NCBI GenBank assembly: GCA_032433765.1
Contig: JAVIAB010000047.1
Span: 13,092,107 to 13,156,106, forward strand
Reading direction: 5' to 3'
Origin: Megaustenia siamemsis
Taxonomy: Eukaryota; Mollusca; Gastropoda; Stylommatophora; Ariophantidae
Length of the DNA: 64,000 nucleotides
Position numbers and translations under genes: made by a program. The notes under the pieces are model-generated. The model did no database searches. It was not told where the DNA came from and worked only from the letters and a program-made list of their open reading frames with translations. This document shows positions 21,686 through 31,269 of the stretch, piece after piece (position 1 is the first letter of the stretch; the number at the start of each line of letters is the position of its first letter).

Positions 21686-22862
21686 TCCCACCAACACCAC
21701 AATAGTAAATCCTCTCAAACGACCATTCTTCCACCAACACCACCATAGTAAATCCTCACAATCGACCGTTCTTCCCACCAACACCACCATTGTAAATGCT
21801 CACAAACGACCATTCTTCCCACCAACACCACCATTGTAAATGCTCACAAACGACCATTCTTCCCACCAAACACCACCATTGTAAATGCTCACAAACGACC
21901 ATTCTTCCCACCAACACCACCATTGTAATGCTCACAAACGACCATTCTTCTCACCAACACCACGATTGTAAATGCTCATAATCGACCATTCTTCCCACCA
22001 ACACCACGATTGTAAATGCTCACAAACGACCATTCTTCCCACCAACACCACCATTGTAAATGCTCACAAACGACCATTCTTCCCACCAACACCACCATTG
22101 TAAATGCTCACAAACGACCATTCTTCTCACCAACACCATGATTGTAAATGCTCATAATCGACCATTCTTCCCACCAACACCACGATTGTAAATGCTCACA
22201 ATCGACCATTCTTCCCACCAACACCACGATTGTAAATGCTCACAAACGACCATTCTTCCCACCAACAACACAATAGTAAATGCTCACAAACGACCATTCT
22301 TCTCACCAACAACACAATAGTAAATGCTCACAAACGACCATTCTTCCCACCAACAACACAATAGTAAATGCTCACAAACGACCATTCTTCTCACCAACAA
22401 CACAATATTAAATGCTCACAATCGACCATTCTTCCCACCAACAACACAATAGTAAATGCTCACAAACGACCATTCTTCTCACCAACACCACAATAGTAAA
22501 TGCTCATAATCGACCATTCTTCCCACCAACACCACGATTGTAAATGCTCATAATCGACCATTCTTCCACCAACACCACAATAGTAAATGCTCACAAACGA
22601 CCATTCTTCTCACCAACAACACAATATTAAATGCTCACAATCGACCATTCTTCCCACCAACAACACAATAGTAAATGCTCACAAACGACCATTCTTCTCA
22701 CCAACACCACAATAGTAAATGCTCACAATCGACCATTCTTCCCACCAACATCACGATTATAAATGCTCACAAACGACCATTCTTCCCACCAACATCACGA
22801 TTGTAAATGCTCACAATCGACCATTCTTCCCACCAACACCATGATTGTAAATGCTCACAATA
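21686..22862. repeat. 44-bp satellite, about 27 copies
   Basis: The unit is CACAAACGACCATTCTTCCC plus ACCAACACCACCATTGTAAATGCT-type sequence. Variants (CACGATTG, CAATAGTA, CAACAACAC) cluster in blocks, so local duplications have spread sub-variants. Left-edge copies are the most diverged. Confidence 0.95.
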
Positions 22863-23264
22863 TTTTGACCAAACAGTGTCCCATGCCTACACAAATGACA
22901 AAACGCACACAGTGATAGCAGACTGGATAGGTGACGTATTCAAAATAAAATACAATCAACGAAGAAAATCATAAATATTTCCAACAATTGTTATTTAATT
23001 ATTATATTTTATTACAAATATGAATTCCAAGAACTTGTTAAATATCACTTTAAATATTTTCGTATTTATAAAATATTGTTCCAAAAATATTTCTTATTGT
23101 TTCACTTCCCAAGCTAAGCTTCCAGAGGTCACATAGGAACTGATCTCAGTCCAGCACTGGATCTTAGAGAAATATTGCCACACCTGTCAAATCGTTCATT
23201 TGTTCATTTGAGTCTTGTGGGCGTGTCTAGTCTTCTCTTTTATCCATGAATACATGTACAGTGG
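22863..23264. other. Unassigned sequence between two arrays
   Basis: AT-rich unique sequence between the 44-bp and 86-bp arrays, with no frame or repeat seen. Confidence 0.5.
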
Positions 23265-23790
23265 ACGAGATGAATATGAATAAAGAGAGAAAGGTAGATT
23301 TGTCCATTATCATATTTTGCTAAAGTTGTTAACTTGTTCGAGACGTAAAAAGAGATGAATATGAATAAAGAGAGAAAGGTAGATTTGTCCATTATCATAT
23401 TTTGCTAAAGTTGTTAACTTGTTCGAGACGTAAAAAAGAGATGAATATGAATAAAGAGAGAAAGGTAGATTTGTCCATTATCATATTTTGCTAAAGTTGT
23501 TAACTTGTTCGAGACGTAAAAAAGAGATGAATATGAATAAAGAGAGAAAGGTAGATTTGTCCATTATCATATTTTGCTAAAGTTGTTAACTTGTTCGAGA
23601 CGTAAAAAAGAGATGAATATGAATAAAGAGAGAAAGGTAGATTTGTCCATTATCATATTTTGCTAAAGTTGTTAACTTGTTCGAGACGTAAAAAAGAGAT
23701 GAATATGAATTAAGAGAGAAAGGTAGATTTGTCCATTATCATATTTTGCTAAAGTTGTTAACTTGTTCGAGACGTAAAAAAGAGATGAAA
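23265..23790. repeat. 86-bp tandem repeat, 6 copies
   Basis: Near-identical units. TGAATATGAA begins at 23271, 23356, 23442, 23528, 23614 and 23700, giving a period of 85 then 86. The one-base change lies in the A-run after GAGACGT. Low divergence implies recent amplification. Confidence 0.95.
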
Positions 23791-23822
23791 CATTTTTCAC
23801 GTGGTAGCCTTTACGAAATAAG

Positions 23823-24078
23823 TAAACTAAAGAGCCCCCCGTCACGCCAAGTGGCGTATAGGGAATATAATGTTAGTGATCGTAATTTTTGCAGACCTTC
23901 GGCACATGATTTTTGGAGTAATGTGGTCGGTATTACGTCCGTGTCGCTTTACTTTCCCAGAAAAAAAATCCGGTACCCATTTAAGGCTGGGTGAACCCGG
24001 AAGCCGTCGATCAGGAATCGAACCAACCTCTTATCCTTTGTAGGCCGGTTAGTAAACCACTGAACTATCGCGGTTCTC
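23823..24078 (-). mobile_element. SINE-1 copy, near full length
   Basis: On the minus strand: a tRNA-like head (GCGATAGTTCAGTGGTTTAC), then the body (CTGGGAAAGTAAAGCGACAC) and the tail CGCCACTTGGCGTGACGGGG. The B box is altered (GGTTCGATTCC, with one base added). Confidence 0.88.
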
Positions 24079-24151
24079 TGCTTTACCAAATATTGAACAT
24101 TAAACACAGCTGTTAGTGTTTATCTCAAAGTGGGAGGGGAGGGGGGAAAGA

Positions 24152-24448
24152 CTGGTTGGTCTCGAGACAAGACGCCGGCCTCGAGACAGAGAGGTTGTGG
24201 GCTCAAATCCCGGCTGCACCGGTTTTGATTTTTATTTATGATTTCTCTCTGCGGCGACCACCCCTGGTCTCAGTAGCGGGGCCCGGCTCGAAACGTCAAT
24301 TACTCATCGACGGAACAAATATTAGTACCTCCGAAGACGGAGTTATCTGCCTGTGCGGCGAGGGACCCAAGAAAAAACGGATTAGCACGCAACATTCAGT
24401 TCCTAGTCTCTAGGGACTTCATCAGAGGTCAAAGCTGGCGAAAGGAAG
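24152..24448 (+). mobile_element. SINE-3 copy
   Basis: Head TTGGTCTCGAGACAAGACGC and B-box-like GGGCTCAAATCCC, then GAAACGTCAATTACTCATCG and GACGGAGTTATCTGCCTG, ending AGGGACTTCATCAGAGG. An internal deletion removes part of the region before ACGGATTAGCACGC. Confidence 0.85.
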
Positions 24449-24654
24449 AAACAAAAAAACCCCAAAGTGGTATTTTAGTTCTAATCTAGAAAATATTGCA
24501 GCATTTATGGATGAAGACGCCCTGAGTCTAGTACATCTCTCTTATTCTTAAAATAAATATTTTATTGAAGTAGTTTTAATCTGTGACATCACACACAAAG
24601 CGTAATATTTTTTCAAGTAAATATTTATTTATGAATTATATTGTAGTAGTTACT

Positions 24655-25022
24655 GTACTTTTACAGAAGAATGTTAAGAATACCACAGACAGCTAAGAAG
24701 AGTAACGAAAACGTTCTGAAAGAGGCCAAAGCAAAAAAAAAAAAAAAAGAGCTAAGTTCCAATATTAGGGCCAAGCAGTCATATTTTTTGCCATGTGATG
24801 AGAAGGGAACAGGTGGAATATATTGTCACAACTGGGAAAATTGAGGGACGAAGAGATAGAGGGAAGCAAAGAAAAAAAGATATCAGACAGCTTAAGAGAA
24901 TGGCATGGCAGAAGGTCAACGACAGAAATGATAAATAACTGTCGAGATCCAGAATTGTAGAGAGGCATGATCACCTATGCCAGCAGGCATGGTACTTGAT
25001 GATGATGGTGAAGATGTTGACA

Positions 25023-25074
<52 letters not shown>

Positions 25075-25075
25075 G
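24655..25075 (+). mobile_element. LINE-B 3' end with expanded (GAT)n tail
   Basis: Sense LINE-B from TTTTACAGAAGAATGTTAAG to GGCATGGTACTTGATGATGA. An A16 insertion lies at about 24735. The terminal (GATGAT)n has grown to about 50 bp (25026-25073). Confidence 0.85.
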
Positions 25076-25271
25076 TTATTGTTGATAACAAATCCAAGAT
25101 TTTCGGGAGATGAATTATTCCATTTTAATCAGTGAAAGTATTTACATTTTCAGCTACACTTTCTTCTTATCAATTTGAATGTAAAATAGAACAATCCTGT
25201 GAATTTTATCTCAGTAAGGTCAAGGCAAAAGAAAGGGACATAAACACATCAAAATGCGAAGCTGCATTGAA

Positions 25272-25456
25272 GCTAAAAAAAATGTAAAGTGCCCCCGTCA
25301 CGCCAAGCGGCGTATAAGGAATGTGGTGTCAGTGACCATATATTTTCCAGACCTTCGGCACATGATTTTTGGGGTAATGTGGTCGGTATTCCATTCGTGC
25401 CACTTTACTTTCCCTGGAAAAAAATCCGGTACCCATTTAAGGCTGGGTAAACCCCG
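25272..25456 (-). mobile_element. SINE-1 copy, 5'-truncated
   Basis: The minus strand retains the body and tail (CATTACCCCAAAAATCATGT, CGCCGCTTGGCGTGACGGGG) but stops at TTTACCCAGCC before the tRNA-like head. DR1-like text (AATGCGAAGCTGCATTGAAG) precedes it. Confidence 0.82.
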
Positions 25457-25544
25457 AAGTTGTAATTTGTGATTTGTCATGATTATTTCATGATTATCAT
25501 CATTTGGTTCTTCTCCTTCTTCTTTTCTCTTTTCACTGATACCT

Positions 25545-25860
25545 AAAAGATGTCGTGGTTTATATCATTTGTCGTTCTTGAGCTGCTCGAATTGTCTGAA
25601 TTAGTGATTTTCCTTTGTTGTTACATGTCTCTGTCACTGCATCTATCCATCTTCTTCTCTGTCTTCCTCTTGGTCTTTTTCCATGCATTGTCGAGAAGAA
25701 CGCCCTTGATGGTGATTGGTAAGGATTCATTCTGACCAGGTGGTCAAACCATTTAAATTGTTGTTGTTTTGTATATTCTTGGCAGGGTTTTGTTCCTACT
25801 ATTTTTCTTATGGTTTCATTTGATATTCTATTTGGTTCTATCTATCTAATGTCCTTTCGT
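25545..25860 (-). mobile_element. LINE-H 3' end
   Basis: Antisense text reads LNGLTTWSE, ILTNHHQGRSSRQCMEKDQ and EEDREEDG. This is the frame-shifted form of a LINE carboxyl region with WxxHLVRMNP-like and HGKRPRGRPRRRW-like blocks. It is short and decayed. Confidence 0.55.
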
Positions 25861-26097
25861 GCTGAAGACGGCACATAGGGCAGAACCACAATCTCAAAAA
25901 CAGAAACCTTGCGTGCCAAAATGGCACATATTGCAGAGATCACTGCTCTAAAATATATGGCGCTGTTTCCATAACAATACTTTTTACAATGACAGCTTGT
26001 CAAGCCATCGATCAACCTCCTTAGTCGCCTCTTACGACATGCCTGGAAGGTCACAGTGTCACTATTCTTTATTTCCCTCATAATGAGGCCCCGGTAA

Positions 26098-26292
26098 CAC
26101 ACAGGAATATTTGGTTACAACTGGCAAAATAAAAGGAAAGAGAGATCGCGGACGACAAAGAGAGAAAATACTGGTTGGCTTTGTGTCATGGCATGGAAAG
26201 CAGTCAACAACAGAACTGATACGATGCACTGTAGATAGAAGATTGTGGAAGGACATGATCGCCGACGCCAACCGGTATGGCACATGATGATG
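26098..26292 (+). mobile_element. LINE-C 3' end
   Basis: The sense strand reads QEYLVTTGKIKGKRDRG, then ELIRCTVDRRLWKDMIADAN and a GATGATGATGA tail. Other copies are at 30030-30352 (+), 42652-42860 (-) and 57512-57600 (-). Confidence 0.85.
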
Positions 26293-26293
26293 A

Positions 26294-26384
26294 TGAACCC
26301 GGAAGCCGTAGGTTGGGATCGAACCCTACCTATTGGCCTTTGTAGTCCAGTTCACTAACCAATGAGCTATCGCGGCTCCCGCAG
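26294..26384 (-). mobile_element. SINE-1 head only (3'-truncated)
   Basis: The minus strand has the complete tRNA-like head (GGGAGCCGCGATAGCTCATT, then GGGTTCGATCCC) and stops at the end of the head, joined directly to the LINE-C tail. Retroposed copies are usually truncated at the 5' side, so this is unusual. Confidence 0.8.
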
Positions 26385-26402
26385 CGTAGCTAACAGTGAG
26401 GA

Positions 26403-26640
26403 GAAATGAAACAAAAAAAAACAAAAAATATATATATATATATATATTTAAAAAAAAAACGGTATGCTTAAGGTTTTACGTAACAAGTTGACAACACAAA
26501 CCAGAACGACATTTCGGCGCAATAGGCCTTCAACAGGAACAAATATACAACACATGTACACCGTTCTTGCCACATCAGACCATACAGGGAAAACTTTATT
26601 CTTAATTTCCAATTTTTTTTTTTTTTTTTTTTTTTTAAAC
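26403..26640. repeat. DR1 motif between (TA)n and T-tract
   Basis: An A-rich/(TA)n stretch at 26410-26458 and a T-tract at 26610-26636 flank CGACATTTCGGCGCAATAGG CCTTCAACAGG. On the minus strand this is CTGTTGAAGGCC...GCGCCGAAAT, the DR1 hammerhead-like motif. Confidence 0.5.
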
Positions 26641-27350
26641 AATTACCACGTCTACCCTGATCAACTTAAAGAAACTCAACATCACAGGCACAAAATACAA
26701 CATAAAAATCAACATCAACAAACAGAAGTCATGAATGTGTGCCAAAAATAAACAGAACATCAACATAACTATAGAAAGCAGACAACTAAAACAAGTAGAG
26801 GAATTCAAATACCTAGGAAGTTTAGGGACAAACGACAATTCACAAACAGCAGAGAAAGACTGAAGATGCATCAAGCTTGTCAAATCATTGGACAGTTATC
26901 ACCACTATTGTCCAACAAGGAAATAACTCTGGAGGCAAAACGGGCATTCTACAATACAATCTTCATCCCAACGTTGTGCTACCAATGCCTGTCCTGGACC
27001 CTAGATGCAAGAACAATAAGAAAAATAACCTTCGCTGAGACGAAATGTGTTAGACGAATGAAATGAAACAGTCTGAGAGACAAGATCAGAAATGAAGGAC
27101 TGAGAAAAAAAGCTAGGAATAGCCCCCACCGTAGAATATATAAGGAAACAACAGACAATTGGTTTGGCCACGTGACAAGGCAGAGTGATCAAAACACAAC
27201 ACAATGAGCCCTCAAAAACGTTGCGAGAATACTACACCCTGGGATCGACCACAAAAAGATAGATCGATGGAATATTAGAAGCACTAGGAAACATAATAGC
27301 AGCAGAGGCGAAGAGAAAAGCAAAAGACTGCAAATTATATCTCCCATCGA
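26640..27350 (+). mobile_element. LINE-D 3' part
   Basis: The sense strand reads VEEFKYLGSLGTNDNSQTAE, then LSNKEITLEAKRAFYNTIFI (an F-Y-N-T-type thumb region), PTLCYQCLSWTLDARTIRK, and finally the IDGILEALGNIIAAEAKRKA block. Multiple frameshifts and stops. It is the longest LINE-D piece here. Confidence 0.8.
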
Positions 27351-27823
27351 AATAACAAATTTCAACTCCATTGTTAAGTCAGTCCTATTTTTTGGCTGTG
27401 AAACATGGAGAACAACAAATTGACGATCATGAAGATACAGACTTTCATTAATGGATGCTTACGCAGAATAAATGGATGGAAATGGCAGGACAAAATCACT
27501 AACATAGAATTATGGAAATGTACCAGTCAAATACTAGTGGATAAAGAGATACAGCGAAGACGATGGCGCGAAGACGATGGCGCTGGACACACACTACGGA
27601 AGCCAACTAAGAGTATTACACAACATGCTCTTTTTTGGAATCCCCAGGGGAAAAGACAAAGAGGAAGATCAAAGAATTCTTGGAGAAGACAGATAGAAGC
27701 AGAGATGAAGATGATGGGGAAGACATGGAACGATCTTAAAAGAATGACAAGAAACAGAACGACTTGGAAAGTGTTTGTTGAAGACCTATGCTCCACAGGG
27801 AGCTAAAAGGTAGAAGAAGAAGA
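27351..27823 (+). mobile_element. LINE-E 3' end lying within LINE-D
   Basis: The sense strand encodes FNSIVKSVLFFGCETWRTT, QTFINGCLRRINGWKWQDKI, then GHTLRKPTKSITQHALFWNP, GKRQRGRSKNSWRRQIEAEM, and TTWKVFVEDLCSTGS before an A/G-rich tail. A 133-codon frame at 27405-27806 is a decayed part of it, with a local duplication (GCGAAGACGATGGC). Confidence 0.88.
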
Positions 27824-27824
27824 A

Positions 27825-27990
27825 GCAAACATAATAGCAGCAGAAGCGAACAGAAAAGCAAAAGACCGCAAGTTATATCTCCCGTCGACGCTGAAAGGCA
27901 AATGAGGAAGGAAAGAAGAGAAGAAGCTACTGATCAAATTGAGGCTAACCAAAGAAAACATTCAGCTCAACAGGGAGTCGCATCTGGGCC
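27825..27990 (+). mobile_element. LINE-D tail segment after LINE-E
   Basis: CATAATAGCAGCAGAAGCGA resumes LINE-D text. The first 60 bp (27826-27887) repeats, with about five differences, the LINE-D end at 27289-27349 that precedes LINE-E. It then runs on to the LINE-D 3' end (TCGACGCTGAAAGGCAAATG). Confidence 0.75.
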
Positions 27991-28158
27991 TAAAGAGCTA
28001 CCGAGGTCGTCGTAATAGGGAAAGCCATTGAAAAGTGTCGTCACATCAGAAGCCCAGCATCTCTAAGAATGGTTCTGCATCCCGTGGACAGCACAGCGGT
28101 TGAAGTTTTGTGGCGTGCCAAATTGGCCTACTGAATAGACGTGAAGTATAAAAAAGTG

Positions 28159-28404
28159 AAGTAGCCCCCGTCATGCCAAGTGGCGTATAGGGAATATGGT
28201 GTTAGTGACCATACATTTTACAGACCTTCAGCACATGATTTTTGGGGTAATGTTGTCAGTATTGCGCCCGTGACGCTTTACTTTCCCAGAAAAAATCCGG
28301 TACCCATTAAAGGCAGGGTGAACCCGGAAGCCGTCTGTTGGGATCGAACCCTACATCTTGTTCTTTGTAGTCCAGTTCACTAACCACTGAGCTATCGCGG
28401 CTCC
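28159..28404 (-). mobile_element. SINE-1 copy, full length
   Basis: Minus strand: GCGATAGCTCAGTGGTTAGT (A box), GGTTCGATCCC (B box), body and CGCCACTTGGCATGACGGGG tail. Its flanks (GACGTGAAGTATA and GACGTATAGTA) are suggestive of, but not clearly, a TSD. Confidence 0.9.
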
Positions 28405-28639
28405 CAGATGTGACGTATAGTAAATGTTTATTAATATTGGAAAAATATACAACAAATCACAGAAAAGATAAAAGTAGAGAGAATCAGAACTGAGAATCAC
28501 AATCAAAATTAGCCTAGTGTACCCGGACCCTGGTAGCTGACTTTTTGTGTCATGATTAGCGAACCATAATGATCAAGATGTCACTTCAAGTTAATTCCGT
28601 TATTTCGGGGGGTTGGGGGGGGGGGGTTATTGAGTTATT

Positions 28640-29030
28640 TGCTGGTCAGATAAGGTCGATCTCATCATTGCACTCCTAACATGTCCATAGGTGCTCAGAT
28701 CCCCTCCTCAGCAAGTCCCGCAGTGTTCAGCAACTGACGATTCCAGTTCTGTGTTGAGTGATAAGTTTTCTTACACGCCCACTAAGTTTCTCGTTTCTGG
28801 CTGTGCCCATCTTAACTCCCATCTCTTTTATTCGAAGGAGTGACGTGGACTCATTATTGTCGAAGTCCTGTGCCCTTCCCACATCTCGTAGGGCTTTGAT
28901 GACGTCCGCCCAATTCATGGGTTGACCGTCCTCAACGACATCGCAGCTAGCCAGCCTGTTCACTCTTTCATTTCCCCGTACTCGTTCAAACCCACGGACG
29001 TAGACAAAGGTGACCTTACGTATTTTTGAC
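28640..29030 (-). mobile_element. LINE-F RNase H region
   Basis: The minus strand encodes KVTFVYVRGFERVRGNERVN RLAS, which fits the RNase H-like signature seen at the end of I-group LINEs (xGHxGxxGNExADxLA). Here Phe stands at the usual His and Asn at the usual Asp. DVIKALRDVGRAQDFDN, GRVRKLITQHRTG and LRRGSEHLW follow. The loss of two signature residues and a frameshift near the end mark it as inactive. Confidence 0.75.
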
Positions 29031-29049
29031 TTTTGCAATTACTTCGGGG

Positions 29050-29432
29050 ATTATTTTAGGCTACTCAATTTCGGGGAACTGTTAGTCTACTCAATTTCGG
29101 GGAACTGTTAGTCTACTCAATTTCGGGGAACTGTTAGTGTACTCAATTTCGGGGAACTGTTAGTCTACTCAATTCGAGAAACTGTTAGTCGACTCAATTT
29201 CGGGGAACTGTTAGTCTACTCAATTCGAGAAACTGTTAGTCTACTCAATTCGAGAAACTGTTAGTCTACTCAATTTCGGGGAACTGTTAGTCTACTCAAT
29301 GTCGGGGAACTGTTAGTCTACTCAATTTCGAGAAAACTGTTAGTCTACACAATTTCGACAAACTGTTAGTCTCCACAATATTGAGAAACTGTTAGTCTAC
29401 TCAATGTCGGGAAACTGTTAGTCTACTCAAGA
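29050..29432. repeat. 26-bp minisatellite, about 15 copies
   Basis: The unit TCTACTCAATTTCGGGGAAC TGTTAG has variants CAATTCGAGAA and CAATGTCGGG. It starts where LINE-F sequence ends, and the first unit is a hybrid (ACTTCGGGGATTATTTTAGG). Confidence 0.92.
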
Positions 29433-29889
29433 GGTATAAGACTATTTTCTTGTAGCAAGAATAAGAACTCTATTGTCCATTTGACCCGAAGACGGCACTT
29501 TGTACAGAAATTCTCTACTCTTCGTGTCAGACGATCTTTGTTGTCAAGTGTCAGACCTTGCACAGGGCCCGCATTGTATCTCGCGGTGGTATAAGGAATG
29601 GCCCAACAGCCCTGGGCGACACTAAAGCTTTCTGGAATAAAGTTCCATCCCTGGAGGCGCTGGGCGGCGTGCGCCCGACGAGAAGGAAAACTCCAACGTC
29701 AAGACAAGATCCACCCTGCCGAAGACGGGATGTGTCAGTCTGGGCGCAGGATTAAAGGAAACATGAGGACACACACAAAAAAGAGTACCGATCATGCGAC
29801 CAGCCCATCGCATGTCATTGTGTTGTTACCCTCCACCATGAAACAGGACAAAGAGTCAAGTTACCACTATCACACGATATGAAGACCGA
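29433..29889. other. Unassigned, relatively GC-rich sequence
   Basis: CCGAAGACGGCAC near 29468 resembles phrases at 25.85 and 36.17 kb. The rest (29540-29760) is GC-richer than its surroundings and carries overlapping short frames on both strands, none with a recognisable domain. Confidence 0.4.
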
Positions 29890-29985
29890 AGAAGTAGAAT
29901 AAGAAGTATCTCGCAATACGTCCCTGTTCTGGGCGAGCCGCTCAATCTCGGCAAGGAAACTGATGCATGCTGTTGTTGCCTCTCG
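29890..29985 (-). mobile_element. LINE-J fragment
   Basis: The minus strand reads FLAEIERLAQNRDVLRDTS, matching SLNEIEMLAQNRDKWRDLI at 36.3 kb. It is a short carboxyl-end remnant. Confidence 0.55.
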
Positions 29986-30029
29986 TCTCAGTGTTTTTTT
30001 TTTCGTGCTTCTCTAGGTCAGTCTCTTTT

Positions 30030-30352
30030 ACCTTTTTGTTCCCTTTTGAGGGCTTGCTTTGAAATTAGAAGAAGATGTAGAAGTCGATATATCGAAGATA
30101 TAAAACACCAGAAAGAAACAATCAACATTTTTCGGACACATCATGAGAAGAGGAAAGTTGAAATACTAGGTTACAACTGGCAAAATACAGGGAAAGAAAG
30201 ATCGCGGACGATAAAGAGAGAAAATACTAAATAGCTTGGTATCATGGCAATGAAAACAGTCAACAACAGAACTGATATAACGTAAGGTAGATAGAAGATT
30301 GTGGAAGGACATGATCGTCTACTCCAAACAGTATGTCACTTGATGATGGTGA
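30030..30352 (+). mobile_element. LINE-C 3' end
   Basis: Sense LINE-C with GGGCTTGCTTTGAAATTAGA upstream of STFFGHIMRRGKLKY-type text, then LVTTGKIQGKKDRGR and RRLWKDMIVYSKQYVT and a GATGATGG tail. Confidence 0.82.
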
Positions 30353-30454
30353 TAACAAAAGTCGAAACAAGAAGTATACGAAATAAAACAAGAATATAAG
30401 TAATACCTTGGCATCAGATGTACAAGTTGATACAAAAGATATATGGAACCTTAC

Positions 30455-30848
30455 CTGAACTATTACTGATGTTGTTGTCAGTCTGGATATATTTGTTTTC
30501 AAACGAAACATCCAGTGAAGTGATTGGTTTATTTTTGAACGCGTACAACATCCACAAGTGTTGTTGAAGATCTTCAACGGAGAGCGATCCTGCTGCAAGT
30601 CGATCAAAGCACAGAGACTTTGGTCTGGGCAATAGCACAACCCATAACACTGTATCTTGATGCACTCGCGTGCACAGTCAAAATGTGAGAGGTTGTGGTA
30701 GGAGGAGACTGCAACCTTCAGGTCACTGCATGTACACCTGGAATTTGTGATCACTAGTCCGAAAACGCTGATTGTTTCGGAAACTGTGGTAGCTGCTTCA
30801 GGAACTTTGGTCGTTTTCATGGAATCTGGTGGGTTTTTATTTTCTGTT
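30455..30848 (-). CDS. Putative internal exon, PAN/apple-like cysteine-rich domain
   Basis: This is the best candidate for host coding sequence. A minus-strand frame stays open for 210 codons over 30892-30260. Within it, a Thr-rich linker (KTTKVPEAATTVSETI) is followed by cysteine-spaced text: SRCTCSDLKV, SHFDCARECIKIQCYGLCYC and CALIDLQQ. The spacing of C, DCxxxC, CxGxCY and CxL fits PAN/apple-like modules of secreted or surface animal proteins. A splice acceptor (TTGCTTCAATAG before 30848) and a strong donor (CAG then GTAAGG after 30455) bracket a 394-bp exon. The other exons are not in view. The second half is also open in another frame (AFKNKPITSLDVSFENKYIQ), so a frameshift or different reading there cannot be excluded. 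No signal peptide is visible. Confidence 0.5.
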
Positions 30849-30944
30849 CTATTGAAGCAACAATTGTTGATTATTAATTCACAGGCAAACATTTTAGATG
30901 TAAACTAATGTTGAATATCAGAGAGACAGACTAGTTAAATTATA

Positions 30945-31196
30945 GATGGTAGTGGGCAGACAGATAGGCAGACAGATAGGCAGACAGATAGGCTGACAGA
31001 TAGGCAGACAGATAGTCAGACAGATAGGCTGACAGATAGGCAAGCAGATAGGCAGACAGATAGGCTGACAGATAGGCAGGCAGATAGGCAGACAGATAGG
31101 CAGACAGATAGGCAGGCAGATAGGCAGACATATAGGCAGGCATATAGGCAGGCAGATAGACAGAAAGATAGGTAGACAGATAGACAGGCAGATAGG
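30945..31196. repeat. 12-bp minisatellite (GACAGATAGGCA)n
   Basis: About 20 imperfect copies. The Ile/Cys/Leu/Pro or Tyr/Leu/Ser/Ala repeat frames on the minus strand are artefacts. Confidence 0.93.
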
Positions 31197-31269
31197 CAGA
31201 GTGACATACCCATTCTTAACCTGCGATGGAAGTGGTAAATTATCAGTACGCACTGTCTTCATATCTCTA

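Noticed and set aside
30918..31262. Ile/Cys/Leu/Pro repeat membrane protein
   Set aside because: Comes from the 12-bp GACAGATAGGCA minisatellite and is open in all three phases.
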